Translations under genes and position numbers: made by a program
Source of the DNA: W0P28-013 sp051878315
GTDB lineage: Bacteria > Bacteroidota > Bacteroidia > Bacteroidales > Paludibacteraceae
NCBI GenBank assembly: GCA_051878315.1
Contig: JBJEJW010000023.1
Coordinates: 1 to 64,000, forward strand
Length of the DNA: 64,000 nucleotides
Direction of reading: 5' to 3'
Notes under the pieces: generated by a model
Database searches by the model: none
What the model saw: the letters and a program-made list of their open reading frames with translations, nothing else
Told to the model about the DNA's origin: nothing
Part shown: in pieces, positions 42,272 to 51,257 of the stretch
Position numbering within the stretch: position 1 is the stretch's first letter
Layout: each line of letters starts with the position of its first letter

Positions 42272-44467
42272 TTAGCGACGATTGGTAACAATGCGCTTTT
42301 CGCCGTTGATGATGTACAAACCGCATGGCAAAGCGTTGATTTGCGCCTCGCTGGCATTTTGTATCAGCAGAATGCCTTGCAACGTATATACGTTGTTGTT
42401 GCGCGGTTTTTCGATGGTAACCGCTTCGATGGCTGTGGGAGTCGGTGCGCTCAACACAACGGTGGCATTGGCATCAAGCGTTACGCTATACACGCCTTCA
42501 TCAGCCACAAGTTCTGCATCGCCAAATTTAACAGACGGAGCATCTGTGGTAAATTGAATTACCGTACCGGGACGGGCTACCCACAAATTGCCATATTTCA
42601 CAAGATCCGTTGTGAGCACTGAGTTGGTATAGGATTCGCTTTCGTCCTCGAACGAGAATGTATAGTATTTCAAATAGACGTCAATCACATCTTCATCCTG
42701 CACATTTTCAAACCGATCGGACGATCCAAATGAGCGCGCCGTACTATTCAGATAGAATAAACCACTATTACCATACAAACTAATGCTAATCAAATTCTCT
42801 TTCTGCGGGTCAAACGGGATCTCATTATTCTTATACCCATTATTATATGTTCCTTCGGGATCGTCAGACTGCGATTTGAAAATAACAACATCCGTAGCAA
42901 ATGGATATGCGCCTCTTGATACTTGACCACCATGTTGGAACAACGTCGGGTCATCAAAGTTAATATACACCGTAGAGGTACGGTCCATTTTGTAAATCCA
43001 AACAAAAAATTCAGCATCAGCCTCAAGATTATTAATAGAAGTAGAAGTAGAAGAATAGGACAAAAGATGCGTTCCGGCTCCATCTTTAATACTATCGAAC
43101 GAGCATCCATCCAACGCATTAAAATACACATACGACGTTTTGGCCGGCAAGGTAACCTTCAGTCTATTGGGTTCCGCCTCATCAACAACCACCTGAGCGT
43201 ATGGTGACGACCCACCATAAGATTCCGAAACCGAGAACAATTCCGGATGATTAACGGTCAGATAAATATCGAATGGTTCCAATTTCGTGGCCGACAAATT
43301 AACAGTATAAGCAGATTCGCTGGTAACTGTGAAGGAATAAGAACTACCATAATTCAAGAAATAGTATGTATCCTGCAATTCCGTTCCGTTCAACGACAAC
43401 GAGTTCAAGGTGTAATCCGTATTGTTGCCATACAAAGTAATCTGTGCCCCCAATTTAACCGTATAATTGTCAGCACTCCATGTTGCTTTATCTACTTCTA
43501 CACCATTCACCATTACTTTGGAGAAGGCATCGATGGTACCTTCAAATTTCACCGACACATCCACACCGGGCATTGCAAACACCACATCGACCGTAGCTTT
43601 ATCTTCTGCCGTCCAGTCATAAGATTTTGCAACAGAAGACGTTTTGTCGCCAATCTTCAATGTGTACCAATTGTCCGTGCCGCTAAACCTACATTGTGCT
43701 TCCGAATAACCGCTCGAATGCGGAGGTACAAATTTGACTGTATTTGTTGTTTCAGTAAACGTTATAGTGCGATTGCCACATGACACCGACAAGTTGGCCG
43801 GTTCATCTACAGTCACCGTGAACGAGGCAGTACGGAGTTCGTCAAGCTTCTCCAACGACACAGTCACCGTAGCATCGGCCTTCGGGGAGAAATTTAAAGA
43901 TCCGTAAGTACTATAGCCAGACGTCGGCGCCAAAGCCGGAGCGTTATAAGTCAACAAAACATCTGATTCGCTGGTTTTTAGAGTAAAAGATGTTTCTGCA
44001 TATCCACTTTCGTGACTACCATCGGCGAAATTGACCGTGTTATTGCCATCAGCCAATGTTACTTCCGTATTATCGGAACGGACTAATTGAATTTTAGAGG
44101 CATCGGCCACGTACAGCGTAAACGAGCCCTTGCGAACTTCGGACATATCCCAGCACGAAATTTCCAATTTATAATTATCGTACACAGATACACCATAACC
44201 TGGAAACGGTGTGTAGGGTGTTGAATAACCATAACTATCTGTTACGACAAGTTTACCCAACTTATCGGCTGCGGCAGTAAACGTTACATACGCATAATTC
44301 GTGGTACAAGTATTTTCACCTTTTACCCACGAGTCGCCATCCGGCGTCAAGCCCGAAATAGAAACATCTGACGGATCGCAATTCAGGGTAACCGTCACCG
44401 AGGCGCTCACCGCAGTAGTAAAGCCGCAGAGCAGCGCCACAAACCAAACTGAGAAAAATTTTTTCAT
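42272..44467 (-). CDS. Secreted repetitive beta-rich protein
   Basis: A 731-residue protein with a signal peptide (FFSVWFVALLCGFTTAVSA). At least two or three related beta repeats of about 90 residues follow, with a recurring pattern GYAETSFTLK / GYSEAQCRF preceded by NNTVNFADGS / TNTVKFVPPHS. A more divergent C-terminal region ends in VYTLQGILLIQNA and CGLYIINGEKRIV, the short C-terminal form often seen in secreted Bacteroidales proteins. Function unknown; the repeats could be lectin or adhesin-like. Confidence 0.72.
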   Translation of the reverse strand: MKKFFSVWFVALLCGFTTAVSASVTVTLNCDPSDVSISGLTPDGDSWVKGENTCTTNYAYVTFTAAADKLGKLVVTDSYGYSTPYTPFPGYGVSVYDNYKLEISCWDMSEVRKGSFTLYVADASKIQLVRSDNTEVTLADGNNTVNFADGSHESGYAETSFTLKTSESDVLLTYNAPALAPTSGYSTYGSLNFSPKADATVTVSLEKLDELRTASFTVTVDEPANLSVSCGNRTITFTETTNTVKFVPPHSSGYSEAQCRFSGTDNWYTLKIGDKTSSVAKSYDWTAEDKATVDVVFAMPGVDVSVKFEGTIDAFSKVMVNGVEVDKATWSADNYTVKLGAQITLYGNNTDYTLNSLSLNGTELQDTYYFLNYGSSYSFTVTSESAYTVNLSATKLEPFDIYLTVNHPELFSVSESYGGSSPYAQVVVDEAEPNRLKVTLPAKTSYVYFNALDGCSFDSIKDGAGTHLLSYSSTSTSINNLEADAEFFVWIYKMDRTSTVYINFDDPTLFQHGGQVSRGAYPFATDVVIFKSQSDDPEGTYNNGYKNNEIPFDPQKENLISISLYGNSGLFYLNSTARSFGSSDRFENVQDEDVIDVYLKYYTFSFEDESESYTNSVLTTDLVKYGNLWVARPGTVIQFTTDAPSVKFGDAELVADEGVYSVTLDANATVVLSAPTPTAIEAVTIEKPRNNNVYTLQGILLIQNASEAQINALPCGLYIINGEKRIVTNRR

Positions 44468-44624
44468 ACTGTTTTTTGTTTTTAGGTTAGTAAATTAAGA
44501 AATTAAATTAAAATATCATTTTTAGTCCCCGATTTCAAATGTTAAAATCCTAATTTTTACATTTTACTTTCGTTTTACGTGTTTTAATGTTAAAAAATCA
44601 ACAGTTTATAATCAAAATACGCTG

Positions 44625-44632
44625 CAAAGTTA
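44625..44632 (-). promoter_or_regulatory. -7 box upstream of the beta-rich secreted gene
   Basis: TAACTTTG on the minus strand, about 160 bp before the start codon; a long AT-rich leader would result. No clear -33 box. Confidence 0.4.
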
Positions 44633-44734
44633 CAAATTTTTATTTTAACATCTGCCATTTTTAAGCATTTCTTTTCAACAAAACAGCAAAAAAAATAGTT
44701 TTATCGACAAAATATCCACTTTTACCGACAAACA

Positions 44735-44773
44735 AAAACATCTTTCAGCCCACAGCGAGCCAAAAGATGTTTT
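44735..44773 (-). terminator. Terminator of rplY-pth
   Basis: On the minus strand AAAACATCTTT pairs with AAAGATGTTTT around an 18-nt loop and runs into TTTTTG. Confidence 0.75.
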
Positions 44774-44807
44774 ACAACATAAAGTTCCGATTCGGCAAAC
44801 CTACACC

Positions 44808-45371
44808 CTATTTATTATTATATAAGTTCATGGCGGTCTGTATGCCGGCCAAGCAAAAGGTTTTAATCATTTCCACCGCTTGTTCGAAACGCGGTTCCAA
44901 CGCCTGCCGCTCGTCGGGTGCAAACCGCCCCAGCACATAATTGACCTGCGCTCCGCGCGGGAAATCGTTGCCGATGCCGAAACGCAGGCGCGCATATTGC
45001 TGTGTGCCAATCAGTTCCTGAATGCTTTTCAGGCCGTTGTGGCCGCCATCGCTGCCGCTCGGTTTCAGGCGCAGCGCACCCACAGGCAACGACAAGTCAT
45101 CGACCACGACCAACAACTGTTCCACCGCGATTTTCTCCTGTTGCAACCAATAGCGCACGGCCTGTCCGCTCAAATTCATATAAGTCGAAGGTTTGAGCAA
45201 AACGAGTTGCCGCCCTTTCAGGCTGCAAGTGGCCACATCGCCGTAGCGTCGCGTTTCAAAAACAGCATTGGACGCTTCCGCAAAAGCGTCCAATGTGTCG
45301 AAACCGATATTGTGGCGGGTGTGTTCGTATTCCGAACCGATATTGCCCAAACCGACAATCAGATATTTCAT
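44808..45371 (-). CDS. pth: Peptidyl-tRNA hydrolase
   Basis: Recycles tRNA from prematurely released peptidyl-tRNA. The 187-residue protein has the signature VGLGNIGSEYEHTRHNIGFD with catalytic His20, the KPSTYMNLSG loop, VVDDLSLPVGALRLKPSGSDGGHNGLKSI (key blocks VVDDL and GGHNGL), and GIGNDFPRG. Standard length. It is co-transcribed with rplY (11 bp gap). Confidence 0.96.
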   Translation of the reverse strand: MKYLIVGLGNIGSEYEHTRHNIGFDTLDAFAEASNAVFETRRYGDVATCSLKGRQLVLLKPSTYMNLSGQAVRYWLQQEKIAVEQLLVVVDDLSLPVGALRLKPSGSDGGHNGLKSIQELIGTQQYARLRFGIGNDFPRGAQVNYVLGRFAPDERQALEPRFEQAVEMIKTFCLAGIQTAMNLYNNK

Positions 45372-45382
45372 AAAAGTTTGAG

Positions 45383-45964
45383 TTATTTGCCGGCTGCTGC
45401 TGCGGCGGCGTTACCCATGGCGGCACGGGTCAATTTCACGCTGCACACTACGCTTTGCAAACCGTTCAAAAGTTCGAGGTTGTCGAAGTGCAAATCTTTC
45501 ACTTGTATGGTTTTGCCCAAGCCCAAGTCGTCGATGTTGACAACCAATTTTTCGGGAATGGCTGCGGCCAAGCCTTTTACGCGAAGTTTGCGCATTTCGA
45601 GGCTCAATTTACCACCGGCACGAACACCGGCAGCGTGTCCTTCGAGACGAACCGGCACTTCCATTACAATCGGTTTGTTTTCGACTACTTGCAGGAAGTC
45701 GATGTGCAGCACGCGATCCGATACGGGATGAAATTGAATTTCTTTCATTACGGCCTCAACGCGGTTGCCGCCCACCTCCAAATTAACGAGGTAGATGTCG
45801 GGCGTGTAAATCAGTTTGCGCAATGCCGCTTCGGACACTACGAAGTGTACGTTTTGTCCTACGCCATAGAGTTCGCAGGGCACCAATCCTTGAGCGCGGA
45901 GCGCCTTGGTGGCTTTTTTGCCGAGTTCGTTACGAACGTCGCCTTTCAATTCGAATGTTTTCAT
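45383..45964 (-). CDS. rplY: 50S ribosomal protein L25 (Ctc form)
   Basis: 5S rRNA-binding ribosomal protein with the long TL5/Ctc two-domain layout. The N-terminal L25 fold (LKGDVRNELGKKATKALRAQG, HFVVSEAALRKLIY, VLHIDFLQV) is followed by the C-terminal beta domain (about 100-180). The 193-residue protein ends in an Ala-rich tail. It precedes pth in the common rplY-pth pair. Confidence 0.95.
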   Translation of the reverse strand: MKTFELKGDVRNELGKKATKALRAQGLVPCELYGVGQNVHFVVSEAALRKLIYTPDIYLVNLEVGGNRVEAVMKEIQFHPVSDRVLHIDFLQVVENKPIVMEVPVRLEGHAAGVRAGGKLSLEMRKLRVKGLAAAIPEKLVVNIDDLGLGKTIQVKDLHFDNLELLNGLQSVVCSVKLTRAAMGNAAAAAAGK

Positions 45965-46051
45965 TGTTGTTGTAAAAAAATGTGTTACTCAAAATTCAAG
46001 CATTGTGGGGCTTGATTTCCCATCACACGGATGCTTCCGTGAAAAGCGGCG

Positions 46052-46083
46052 CAAAGGTACGACTTTTTTGCGAATAATGCAAC
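46052..46083 (-). promoter_or_regulatory. rplY-pth promoter
   Basis: GTTG (46080-46083), 20-bp spacer, TACCTTTG (46052-46059) on the minus strand, about 80 bp before rplY. Confidence 0.6.
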
Positions 46084-46099
46084 TTTTTTTTGTAGATTT

Positions 46100-46798
46100 T
46101 TATTCCAATAGGTGTTCGAACAGGAAGAATAGGCCTAAACCGATGAACAAAACACCCACGCTCCACCGAAACCATTTGCCGACTCGCCGTATTTTATCGT
46201 AAAAACGGCTGATGCTGTCGAAACTGAACGCCAAAATCCATGCGATAATCAGCACGGGCAACGCCACGATGAGCGCGAAAAAAAGAATATGCCACACGGC
46301 GATATGCGGTTGCGCCACCATGCCGAAAAAGAGAGCGGCATTAGTCGGGCAAAACGCCAGCGACAGCACCGCGCCCAGCAACAGCGCACCGGCCGCATTC
46401 GATTTGATGCGCCCTTCGACCTTGTCGGCCAACCTATTGCGCCCAACCGTCGGCAGCAAATCGGCTACGAACATCAACACACCCATAAGGATAAGAAACG
46501 GCGCCAACAACAATTCGCCATATTCGGCAAACAAATCTTGCAGATGTAAAATATCGGCACCGCCACGCAACAACAGCATCAGCACCGCACCCAGCACACC
46601 GAAAGCGAGCGTACGTCCCAACGTGTACCACAATCCGTTGATAAACACACGTTTATGATTTTCCAAATCGCGCCCGATGAAACCAATGACAGCAATGTTA
46701 GTCAGTATGGCACACGGGTCGAGCGCAAACACCACAGCCAGCAAAAAGGTAATCCACCACGGCGAGGCCGAAAGATTGAGTATTTCCGAAACATCCAT
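46100..46798 (-). CDS. CcdA-like transporter (ArsG-type aromatic arsenical permease family)
   Basis: A 232-residue inner-membrane protein with six predicted transmembrane helices and paired motifs: FALDPCAILTNIAVIGFIG in the first half and LAFCPTNAALFFG in the second, each with the proline-cysteine typical of the CcdA/DsbD family. Automated annotation often names Bacteroidota members ArsG-like efflux permeases. A thiol-disulfide role is equally possible because a CxxC thioredoxin gene lies immediately upstream (10 bp). ATG at 46798 starts the first domain cleanly. Confidence 0.75.
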   Translation of the reverse strand: MDVSEILNLSASPWWITFLLAVVFALDPCAILTNIAVIGFIGRDLENHKRVFINGLWYTLGRTLAFGVLGAVLMLLLRGGADILHLQDLFAEYGELLLAPFLILMGVLMFVADLLPTVGRNRLADKVEGRIKSNAAGALLLGAVLSLAFCPTNAALFFGMVAQPHIAVWHILFFALIVALPVLIIAWILAFSFDSISRFYDKIRRVGKWFRWSVGVLFIGLGLFFLFEHLLE

Positions 46799-46808
46799 AG
46801 ACACACTT

Positions 46809-47042
46809 TTATTTATAGGCTGCAACAAGCGCTGCGGCCTGTTCGACATTCAGATTGCGACCGGTCGAAACCACTTTTTCGTCGATAACCACCGCCGGTA
46901 AACGCCACACTTTGTATGACAAGATTTGTTTCACGTCGGTTATCGCTTCGACCGTCGTACCTGCCGGAACGGCTGTACGCACCGCTTCGAGCGTGGCTTT
47001 GCAGCCGGCACACTGCGTTTCGAGCAAAACTTTTACAACCAT
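46809..47042 (-). CDS. Small thioredoxin-fold protein
   Basis: A 77-residue thioredoxin/glutaredoxin-like protein with the redox site ETQCAGCKA (C-x2-C), the cis-Pro strand VWRLPAVVIDEKVVSTGRN, and a C-terminal helix. It resembles the short redox-active disulfide proteins paired with CcdA-like permeases and probably passes electrons to or from the following gene product. The start at 47042 matches the fold and follows a candidate promoter. Confidence 0.8.
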   Translation of the reverse strand: MVVKVLLETQCAGCKATLEAVRTAVPAGTTVEAITDVKQILSYKVWRLPAVVIDEKVVSTGRNLNVEQAAALVAAYK

Positions 47043-47066
47043 AAAATCAATACTTTTTTGCGGTTG

Positions 47067-47098
47067 CGAAATTACACTTTTTTTGCCAAACTCGCAAC
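47067..47098 (-). promoter_or_regulatory. Candidate promoter of the thioredoxin-permease pair
   Basis: GTTG (47095-47098), 20-bp spacer, TAATTTCG (47067-47074) on the minus strand; one mismatch in the -7 box. Confidence 0.45.
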
Positions 47099-47109
47099 AC
47101 GCGCAATCA

Positions 47110-47580
47110 TCAAAATAGCACACACACTTCGGCCTCGGCAACACGCACTAAATCGTCGGGCGCAATACGCAACTGCAAACCGCGCATACCTGCGCTGACA
47201 TAGATGTACGGAAAAAGGCGGCAAGTTTCGTGTATGTAGGTCGGGAAGCGTTTTTTCATGCCAACGGGCGAACAGCCGCCACGTATGTAGCCGGTGAGTC
47301 CGAGCAAATCTTTGACGGGAATCAGTGCGCAACTTTTGTTGCCCGACACTTTGGCCGCGAGTTTCAAATCAATTTCTTTGTCGCCAGGAATGACACAGAC
47401 GAAAAATCCGTTTTTGTCGCCACGCAACACCAGCGTTTTGAAAACCTGTTCGATAGGTTCGCCTATTTGTTCGGCCACATGTACGGCACCCAACTCCACT
47501 TCGCCGGCTTCGTACGGAATGAGTTCGTAGGTTATGTTGTGCGCATCGAGCAGACGCGCCGCATTGGTCTTTTTTGCCAT
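47110..47580 (-). CDS. ybaK: Cys-tRNA(Pro) deacylase YbaK/EbsC
   Basis: Hydrolyses mischarged Cys-tRNA-Pro. The 156-residue YbaK-fold protein has the opening KTNAARLLDAHNITYELIPY, HVAEQIGEPIEQVFKTLVLRG (key block QVFKTL with the catalytic Lys), VIPGDKEIDLKLAAK and the loop GYIRGGCSPVGMKKRFP. Standard length. It is monocistronic. Confidence 0.93.
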   Translation of the reverse strand: MAKKTNAARLLDAHNITYELIPYEAGEVELGAVHVAEQIGEPIEQVFKTLVLRGDKNGFFVCVIPGDKEIDLKLAAKVSGNKSCALIPVKDLLGLTGYIRGGCSPVGMKKRFPTYIHETCRLFPYIYVSAGMRGLQLRIAPDDLVRVAEAEVCVLF

Positions 47581-47612
47581 AAATCAAAAAAAAGTTTATT
47601 TATTCAGTGACC

Positions 47613-47620
47613 CAAAAATA
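47613..47620 (-). promoter_or_regulatory. -7 box of ybaK
   Basis: TATTTTTG on the minus strand, 33 bp before the start codon; no clear -33 box. Confidence 0.4.
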
Positions 47621-47679
47621 GAAATTATTTTCGACTTCGGAGCTTTTTATGTTAATGATTTTTTCGGAGGAGCGCGTGC

Positions 47680-48702
47680 CTATTTTTGCTGCATTTCGAC
47701 ATCGACATACACGGGCAGATGATCGCTATACCCACCATTGAACCGCATACCGACATAGGTGCGAAACGGTTTCGTACCGAGCGGTTTGTCGTCCTCGAGC
47801 AGCCAATCGGGGGCAAACACCTGCACGCCGTCGGCGGCCGTTCGTGTGCGTTTACCACCGTCGAGCAGCGCGCCCGACACCACTACTTGGTCGAGCATTC
47901 CCCATTGTCCGTCGTGCCTATAACTGCCAATGTCGCCACGTCGATGCAACTCGTACGTCAGGTTATATAGTAACGACGACTGCACAGTGTCGGTTGTAAC
48001 AGGTTGAGCGCCAAGCACTTCGCTCATGCTCCGATTGTCAGGATAGTCGTTAAAATCGCCCATTATCATAATCAGCGCATCGGCATCAATCGCTTGCACG
48101 CTATCGACTGCCGCTCGCAATTGCCGTGCCGCGAACAAACGGTTCGGTTCGCTCTCCAACTCGCCGCCCAAACGCGATGGGAAATGGTTGACAAACAGGT
48201 GCAACGTGTCGCCGTTGGGCAACGCACCACACGCATACAAAATGTCGCGCGTGGTTTTCCCCGAAGGCAACACAAAACGAATGGGACGCGAATGAATCGG
48301 TATAAATTGTCGCGGTTGATAGAGCAACGCCACATCGACGCCACGCGCATCGTCGGACTCGTAATGAATCACCTTATAATGCAGTTGTTTTAGTTGCGAA
48401 TGGCGTGTTAAATCATTTAGGCAATTAGTATTCTCAATTTCGCATAATGCAATCAAAGCCGGCGGGTTCCAACCACCGACGCCCACCACCACTTGTGCTA
48501 TGTGTGTCAGTTTTTGGCGATAGCGTTCGTTATTCCAGCCGCGAAGGCCTCCGGGCAGATATTCATCGTCGTGTTTCAGAGTGTCGTGCTGCGTATCGAA
48601 CAAATTTTCGACGTTGTATTCCATCACGCGCAAAGTCGATTGCGCCGGCAACAACGTCGGCAACAAGCAAAGCAAGCCTATCAACAGCAGCGTTTTTCTC
48701 AT
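47680..48702 (-). CDS. Secreted endonuclease/exonuclease/phosphatase family protein
   Basis: A 340-residue exported hydrolase with signal peptide (LLLIGLLCLLPTLLPAQ) and the metallo-hydrolase fold: MEYNVENLFD (Asn), LCEIENTN (metal Glu), VNHFPSRLGG, IMGDFNDYPD (catalytic Asp/Asn), and the terminal SDHLPVYVDV (His). It could be a periplasmic or surface nuclease or a phosphatase. It follows a beta-helix lipoprotein gene by 16 bp. Confidence 0.9.
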   Translation of the reverse strand: MRKTLLLIGLLCLLPTLLPAQSTLRVMEYNVENLFDTQHDTLKHDDEYLPGGLRGWNNERYRQKLTHIAQVVVGVGGWNPPALIALCEIENTNCLNDLTRHSQLKQLHYKVIHYESDDARGVDVALLYQPRQFIPIHSRPIRFVLPSGKTTRDILYACGALPNGDTLHLFVNHFPSRLGGELESEPNRLFAARQLRAAVDSVQAIDADALIMIMGDFNDYPDNRSMSEVLGAQPVTTDTVQSSLLYNLTYELHRRGDIGSYRHDGQWGMLDQVVVSGALLDGGKRTRTAADGVQVFAPDWLLEDDKPLGTKPFRTYVGMRFNGGYSDHLPVYVDVEMQQK

Positions 48703-48718
48703 CAGTTTTAGGATAAAT

Positions 48719-50194
48719 CTATTTTTCGTATGCACCTAAATCGGGAGCTCCATCGACCAAACGGTTTTTGCCCTCCATGTCGGTCGGATAACGTTCGGCC
48801 ACCGCTACATCGGCTTTGCCGCACGCACTCGACCGATCGGCCAAGTGAAAATCGAAATAGCCGTTTTGCGCAATGTCGCGAATTGACGTATTGACAAAGA
48901 CCGTGTCGGCATGATACACGCCATTGGCATCAGGATTTTGCGAATTTGCCCAATAATTATCGACAAAACAGGCATCGGTTTGTTGGCGACACTTGAGCAA
49001 CGAGTGGCTGATAGTAACATTGTAGGCGGCATCGGTAATGGTATCGCGCATCAAAGCAATCTCGCGACTTTGATTGCCGAAAACAATCGAATTTTCGACC
49101 ACAGCCGACTTCACGGGGAAAAGATAGAGTAAATTGCCATCGACATAATAGTTGGCGATGACCATAGCCACATCTTGTCGCGTACCCCATGTATAGTAGT
49201 TGGCAATGGTAGTGTGCGCCACATACGCCTCGCCACCCAATTGGTAAAAACAGGCTGTACCGCAATTCGACAGTTCGCAATTCACCACTTCGACGTTGGC
49301 ATTTTGGGCGAACAGCCCATACTGTGTCATCGAGTGCAGAATGCAATTTGTCAATGTGAGCGACGGTTGAGCAATAGATGTTCCACTGACGATAACGCCT
49401 GCATCGCAACTGCGGATGTGCGTATGTGTCAGCGCATGGCGTCCATGTGCATTTTGCAGATAAACACCGCCCCACTGCCCCGGCATATAGTCGTAAGGTG
49501 TCCTATCCTCATCGGGCATGCGGTCGAAACGATCGGTACGCATCAGCACCGGCTGTGCAAACGTACCGTTTGCCACCAAATGGCCATCGACTACGAGATT
49601 GGCTTTGTCGTGAAAATAAAGACGTGTACCGGCGGCCAATGTCAGCGTAACATTTTCGGGTACATACAGATAATCGAAAATCAAATAGGGTCGTTCGGCC
49701 GTCAGCGTAGTGTTTTTGGCAAACGTATAACTATCGAGCACAATAGCATCTTGTCCGTACACCACCAATTTCACATTTTGCGTTACGCCGTTGGTTACAA
49801 ACAACATCGAATCCAGATAGTAAACCGGAAAATCGGCATTGTTTTGGTCAGCCGTTATCTCCACAAACACGAACAAACTATCCTTGGCTTTGATTTCCAC
49901 ATTTTCGAGCATTTTATTGTCGGGAGGAATACGTCCGTCAAGATTATAGCGAAAGTACGATTCGCCACCTCGGCCAAGTCGCACCGACGAGATATTCAAC
50001 GCCTTGTCGTTACGATTGTACACATAGAACGACAGCGTACGCGAAGGCACATTGGTAAACATCGTATCGAACGACAGCGTGTCGCACGAAAAAGCCAGCA
50101 CCGCCGTCGGGTCGTTCGTGAATTTTTCATCGACACAAGCCGTTGCCCACAAAGCCCATACGCAGGCCACTACCATGTAAATTTTCTTATTCAT
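48719..50194 (-). CDS. Beta-helix lipoprotein of unknown function
   Basis: A 491-residue protein with a lipobox (WALWATAC) and an N-terminal Ig-like part (TLSFYVYNRNDKALNISSV). A right-handed parallel beta-helix region (about 190-430) has turns such as NVTLTLAAGTRLYFH, ANVEVVNCELSNCG and SAVVENSIVFGN. It ends with DGAPDLGAYE, a motif found at the end of many choice-of-anchor beta-helix proteins. Probably surface exposed. It may be expressed with the nuclease-family gene downstream. Confidence 0.8.
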   Translation of the reverse strand: MNKKIYMVVACVWALWATACVDEKFTNDPTAVLAFSCDTLSFDTMFTNVPSRTLSFYVYNRNDKALNISSVRLGRGGESYFRYNLDGRIPPDNKMLENVEIKAKDSLFVFVEITADQNNADFPVYYLDSMLFVTNGVTQNVKLVVYGQDAIVLDSYTFAKNTTLTAERPYLIFDYLYVPENVTLTLAAGTRLYFHDKANLVVDGHLVANGTFAQPVLMRTDRFDRMPDEDRTPYDYMPGQWGGVYLQNAHGRHALTHTHIRSCDAGVIVSGTSIAQPSLTLTNCILHSMTQYGLFAQNANVEVVNCELSNCGTACFYQLGGEAYVAHTTIANYYTWGTRQDVAMVIANYYVDGNLLYLFPVKSAVVENSIVFGNQSREIALMRDTITDAAYNVTISHSLLKCRQQTDACFVDNYWANSQNPDANGVYHADTVFVNTSIRDIAQNGYFDFHLADRSSACGKADVAVAERYPTDMEGKNRLVDGAPDLGAYEK

Positions 50195-50283
50195 GACACT
50201 CGAAACAAACAGTTTTGCGCACGCCGGATAAATTTTCCGCAAATTTACGCAAAAAAAACGATTCTACTTTAATGAAAAACGAT

Positions 50284-50291
50284 TATCTTTG
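50284..50291 (+). promoter_or_regulatory. -7 box before the small conserved gene
   Basis: TATCTTTG 34 bp before the start codon of the 88-residue gene; no matching TTTG. Confidence 0.5.
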
Positions 50292-50325
50292 CGAAAAATT
50301 CTGTTTCACCTAAAAAAATTACATC

Positions 50326-50592
50326 ATGGCCAATCGCAAAGCTTTAAAGAAAAGCATCCAAGGCATTACATCCGAACTTGTGAGCGAGACGTACATCGCC
50401 TACGGTTTGCTGCAAAAAATCGACGAAACGGCATTGTTGCAACTATTGACCCGCATTGCCGCATTGAACAACGAGTTTTTAGCACGCGCCAACCATCCCG
50501 AACCGGGCAACGTGAAAACGTTTTACAAGCAGTTGCGTGCCGACTTCGACGCCGAAGTAGTACACATCATCGACGAAATAGAAAAGCAATAG
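50326..50592 (+). CDS. Small conserved helical protein
   Basis: An 88-residue protein, predicted to be all-helical: SELVSETYIAYGLLQKIDE, ALLQLLTRIAALNNEFLARAN, and PGNVKTFYKQLRADFDAEV. I recall similar short proteins in other Bacteroidota without a known function. It has its own promoter-like -7 box and good codon use, and is not part of the downstream decarboxylase operon. Confidence 0.7.
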   Translation: MANRKALKKSIQGITSELVSETYIAYGLLQKIDETALLQLLTRIAALNNEFLARANHPEPGNVKTFYKQLRADFDAEVVHIIDEIEKQ

Positions 50593-50704
50593 CACAACCC
50601 CGATATTGCGTGCCGCGCACAGCGATAGCCCTAACGCCGACCGACAAAAACAGTTGGTTGTAGGCGGTGTGGCGGCGTGTTGATAACTTTACCGGACAAC
50701 AGCG

Positions 50705-50736
50705 TTTGTCAAACACAAGATTTTTTCGTATCTTTG
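50705..50736 (+). promoter_or_regulatory. Promoter of the methylmalonyl-CoA decarboxylase operon
   Basis: TTTG (50705-50708), 20-bp spacer, TATCTTTG (50729-50736): a perfect Bacteroidota match. The leader to the mce start is about 75 nt. Confidence 0.8.
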
Positions 50737-50815
50737 CCCGACCGAACAACAAAGTCGGTCGATTATAAAGTATTCATTCAAACATTTTTCATAAATAACT
50801 AAAACAAAAATCATT

Positions 50816-51229
50816 ATGAAACCTACACACATCGAGCATCTAGGCATCGCCGTTGCGAGTTTAGATGCCACAATTCCGTTTTTTGAATTGCTGACAGGGT
50901 CGAAATGCTACTCTATCGAAGAGGTGGCCGACCAAAAAGTAAAAACCGCTTTCTTCAAAGTGGGCGAAACAAAAATCGAATTGCTCGAACCGACATGCCC
51001 CGAAAGTACCATAGCCAAATTCATCGAGAAAAATGGCGGACGCGGTGGCGTACATCATGTGGCTTTCAACGTCGAGAGCGTCGAAGAAGCCTTGAAAGAA
51101 GCCGAAGCCGCCGGATTGCAACTCATCGACAAAGCACCGCGCAAAGGTGCCGAAAATCTGATGATTGCATTTCTGCACCCAAAATCGACTTGCGGCGTGT
51201 TGACCGAGCTGTGCGAACAGCCTAAATAA
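50816..51229 (+). CDS. mce: Methylmalonyl-CoA epimerase
   Basis: Interconverts (R)- and (S)-methylmalonyl-CoA in the succinate-propionate pathway. A 137-residue vicinal-oxygen-chelate protein with metal ligands in THIEHLGIAV (His), GGVHHVAFNV (His) and CGVLTELCEQ (Glu). It is the first gene of the operon mce-mmdA-gamma-mmdC-mmdB. Its product feeds the decarboxylase encoded next. Confidence 0.95.
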   Translation: MKPTHIEHLGIAVASLDATIPFFELLTGSKCYSIEEVADQKVKTAFFKVGETKIELLEPTCPESTIAKFIEKNGGRGGVHHVAFNVESVEEALKEAEAAGLQLIDKAPRKGAENLMIAFLHPKSTCGVLTELCEQPK

Positions 51230-51257
51230 AAAACGTACACAACAAAAAACTAAAGAA

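Larger units (their letters stand above)
44468..44807. other. AT-rich intergenic region
   Basis: A 340-bp gap between the secreted beta-rich gene and pth. It contains a -7 box (44625-44632) for the former and a terminator hairpin (44735-44773) for pth. The rest is strongly AT-rich with no open reading frame or RNA fold that I can support. Confidence 0.6.
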
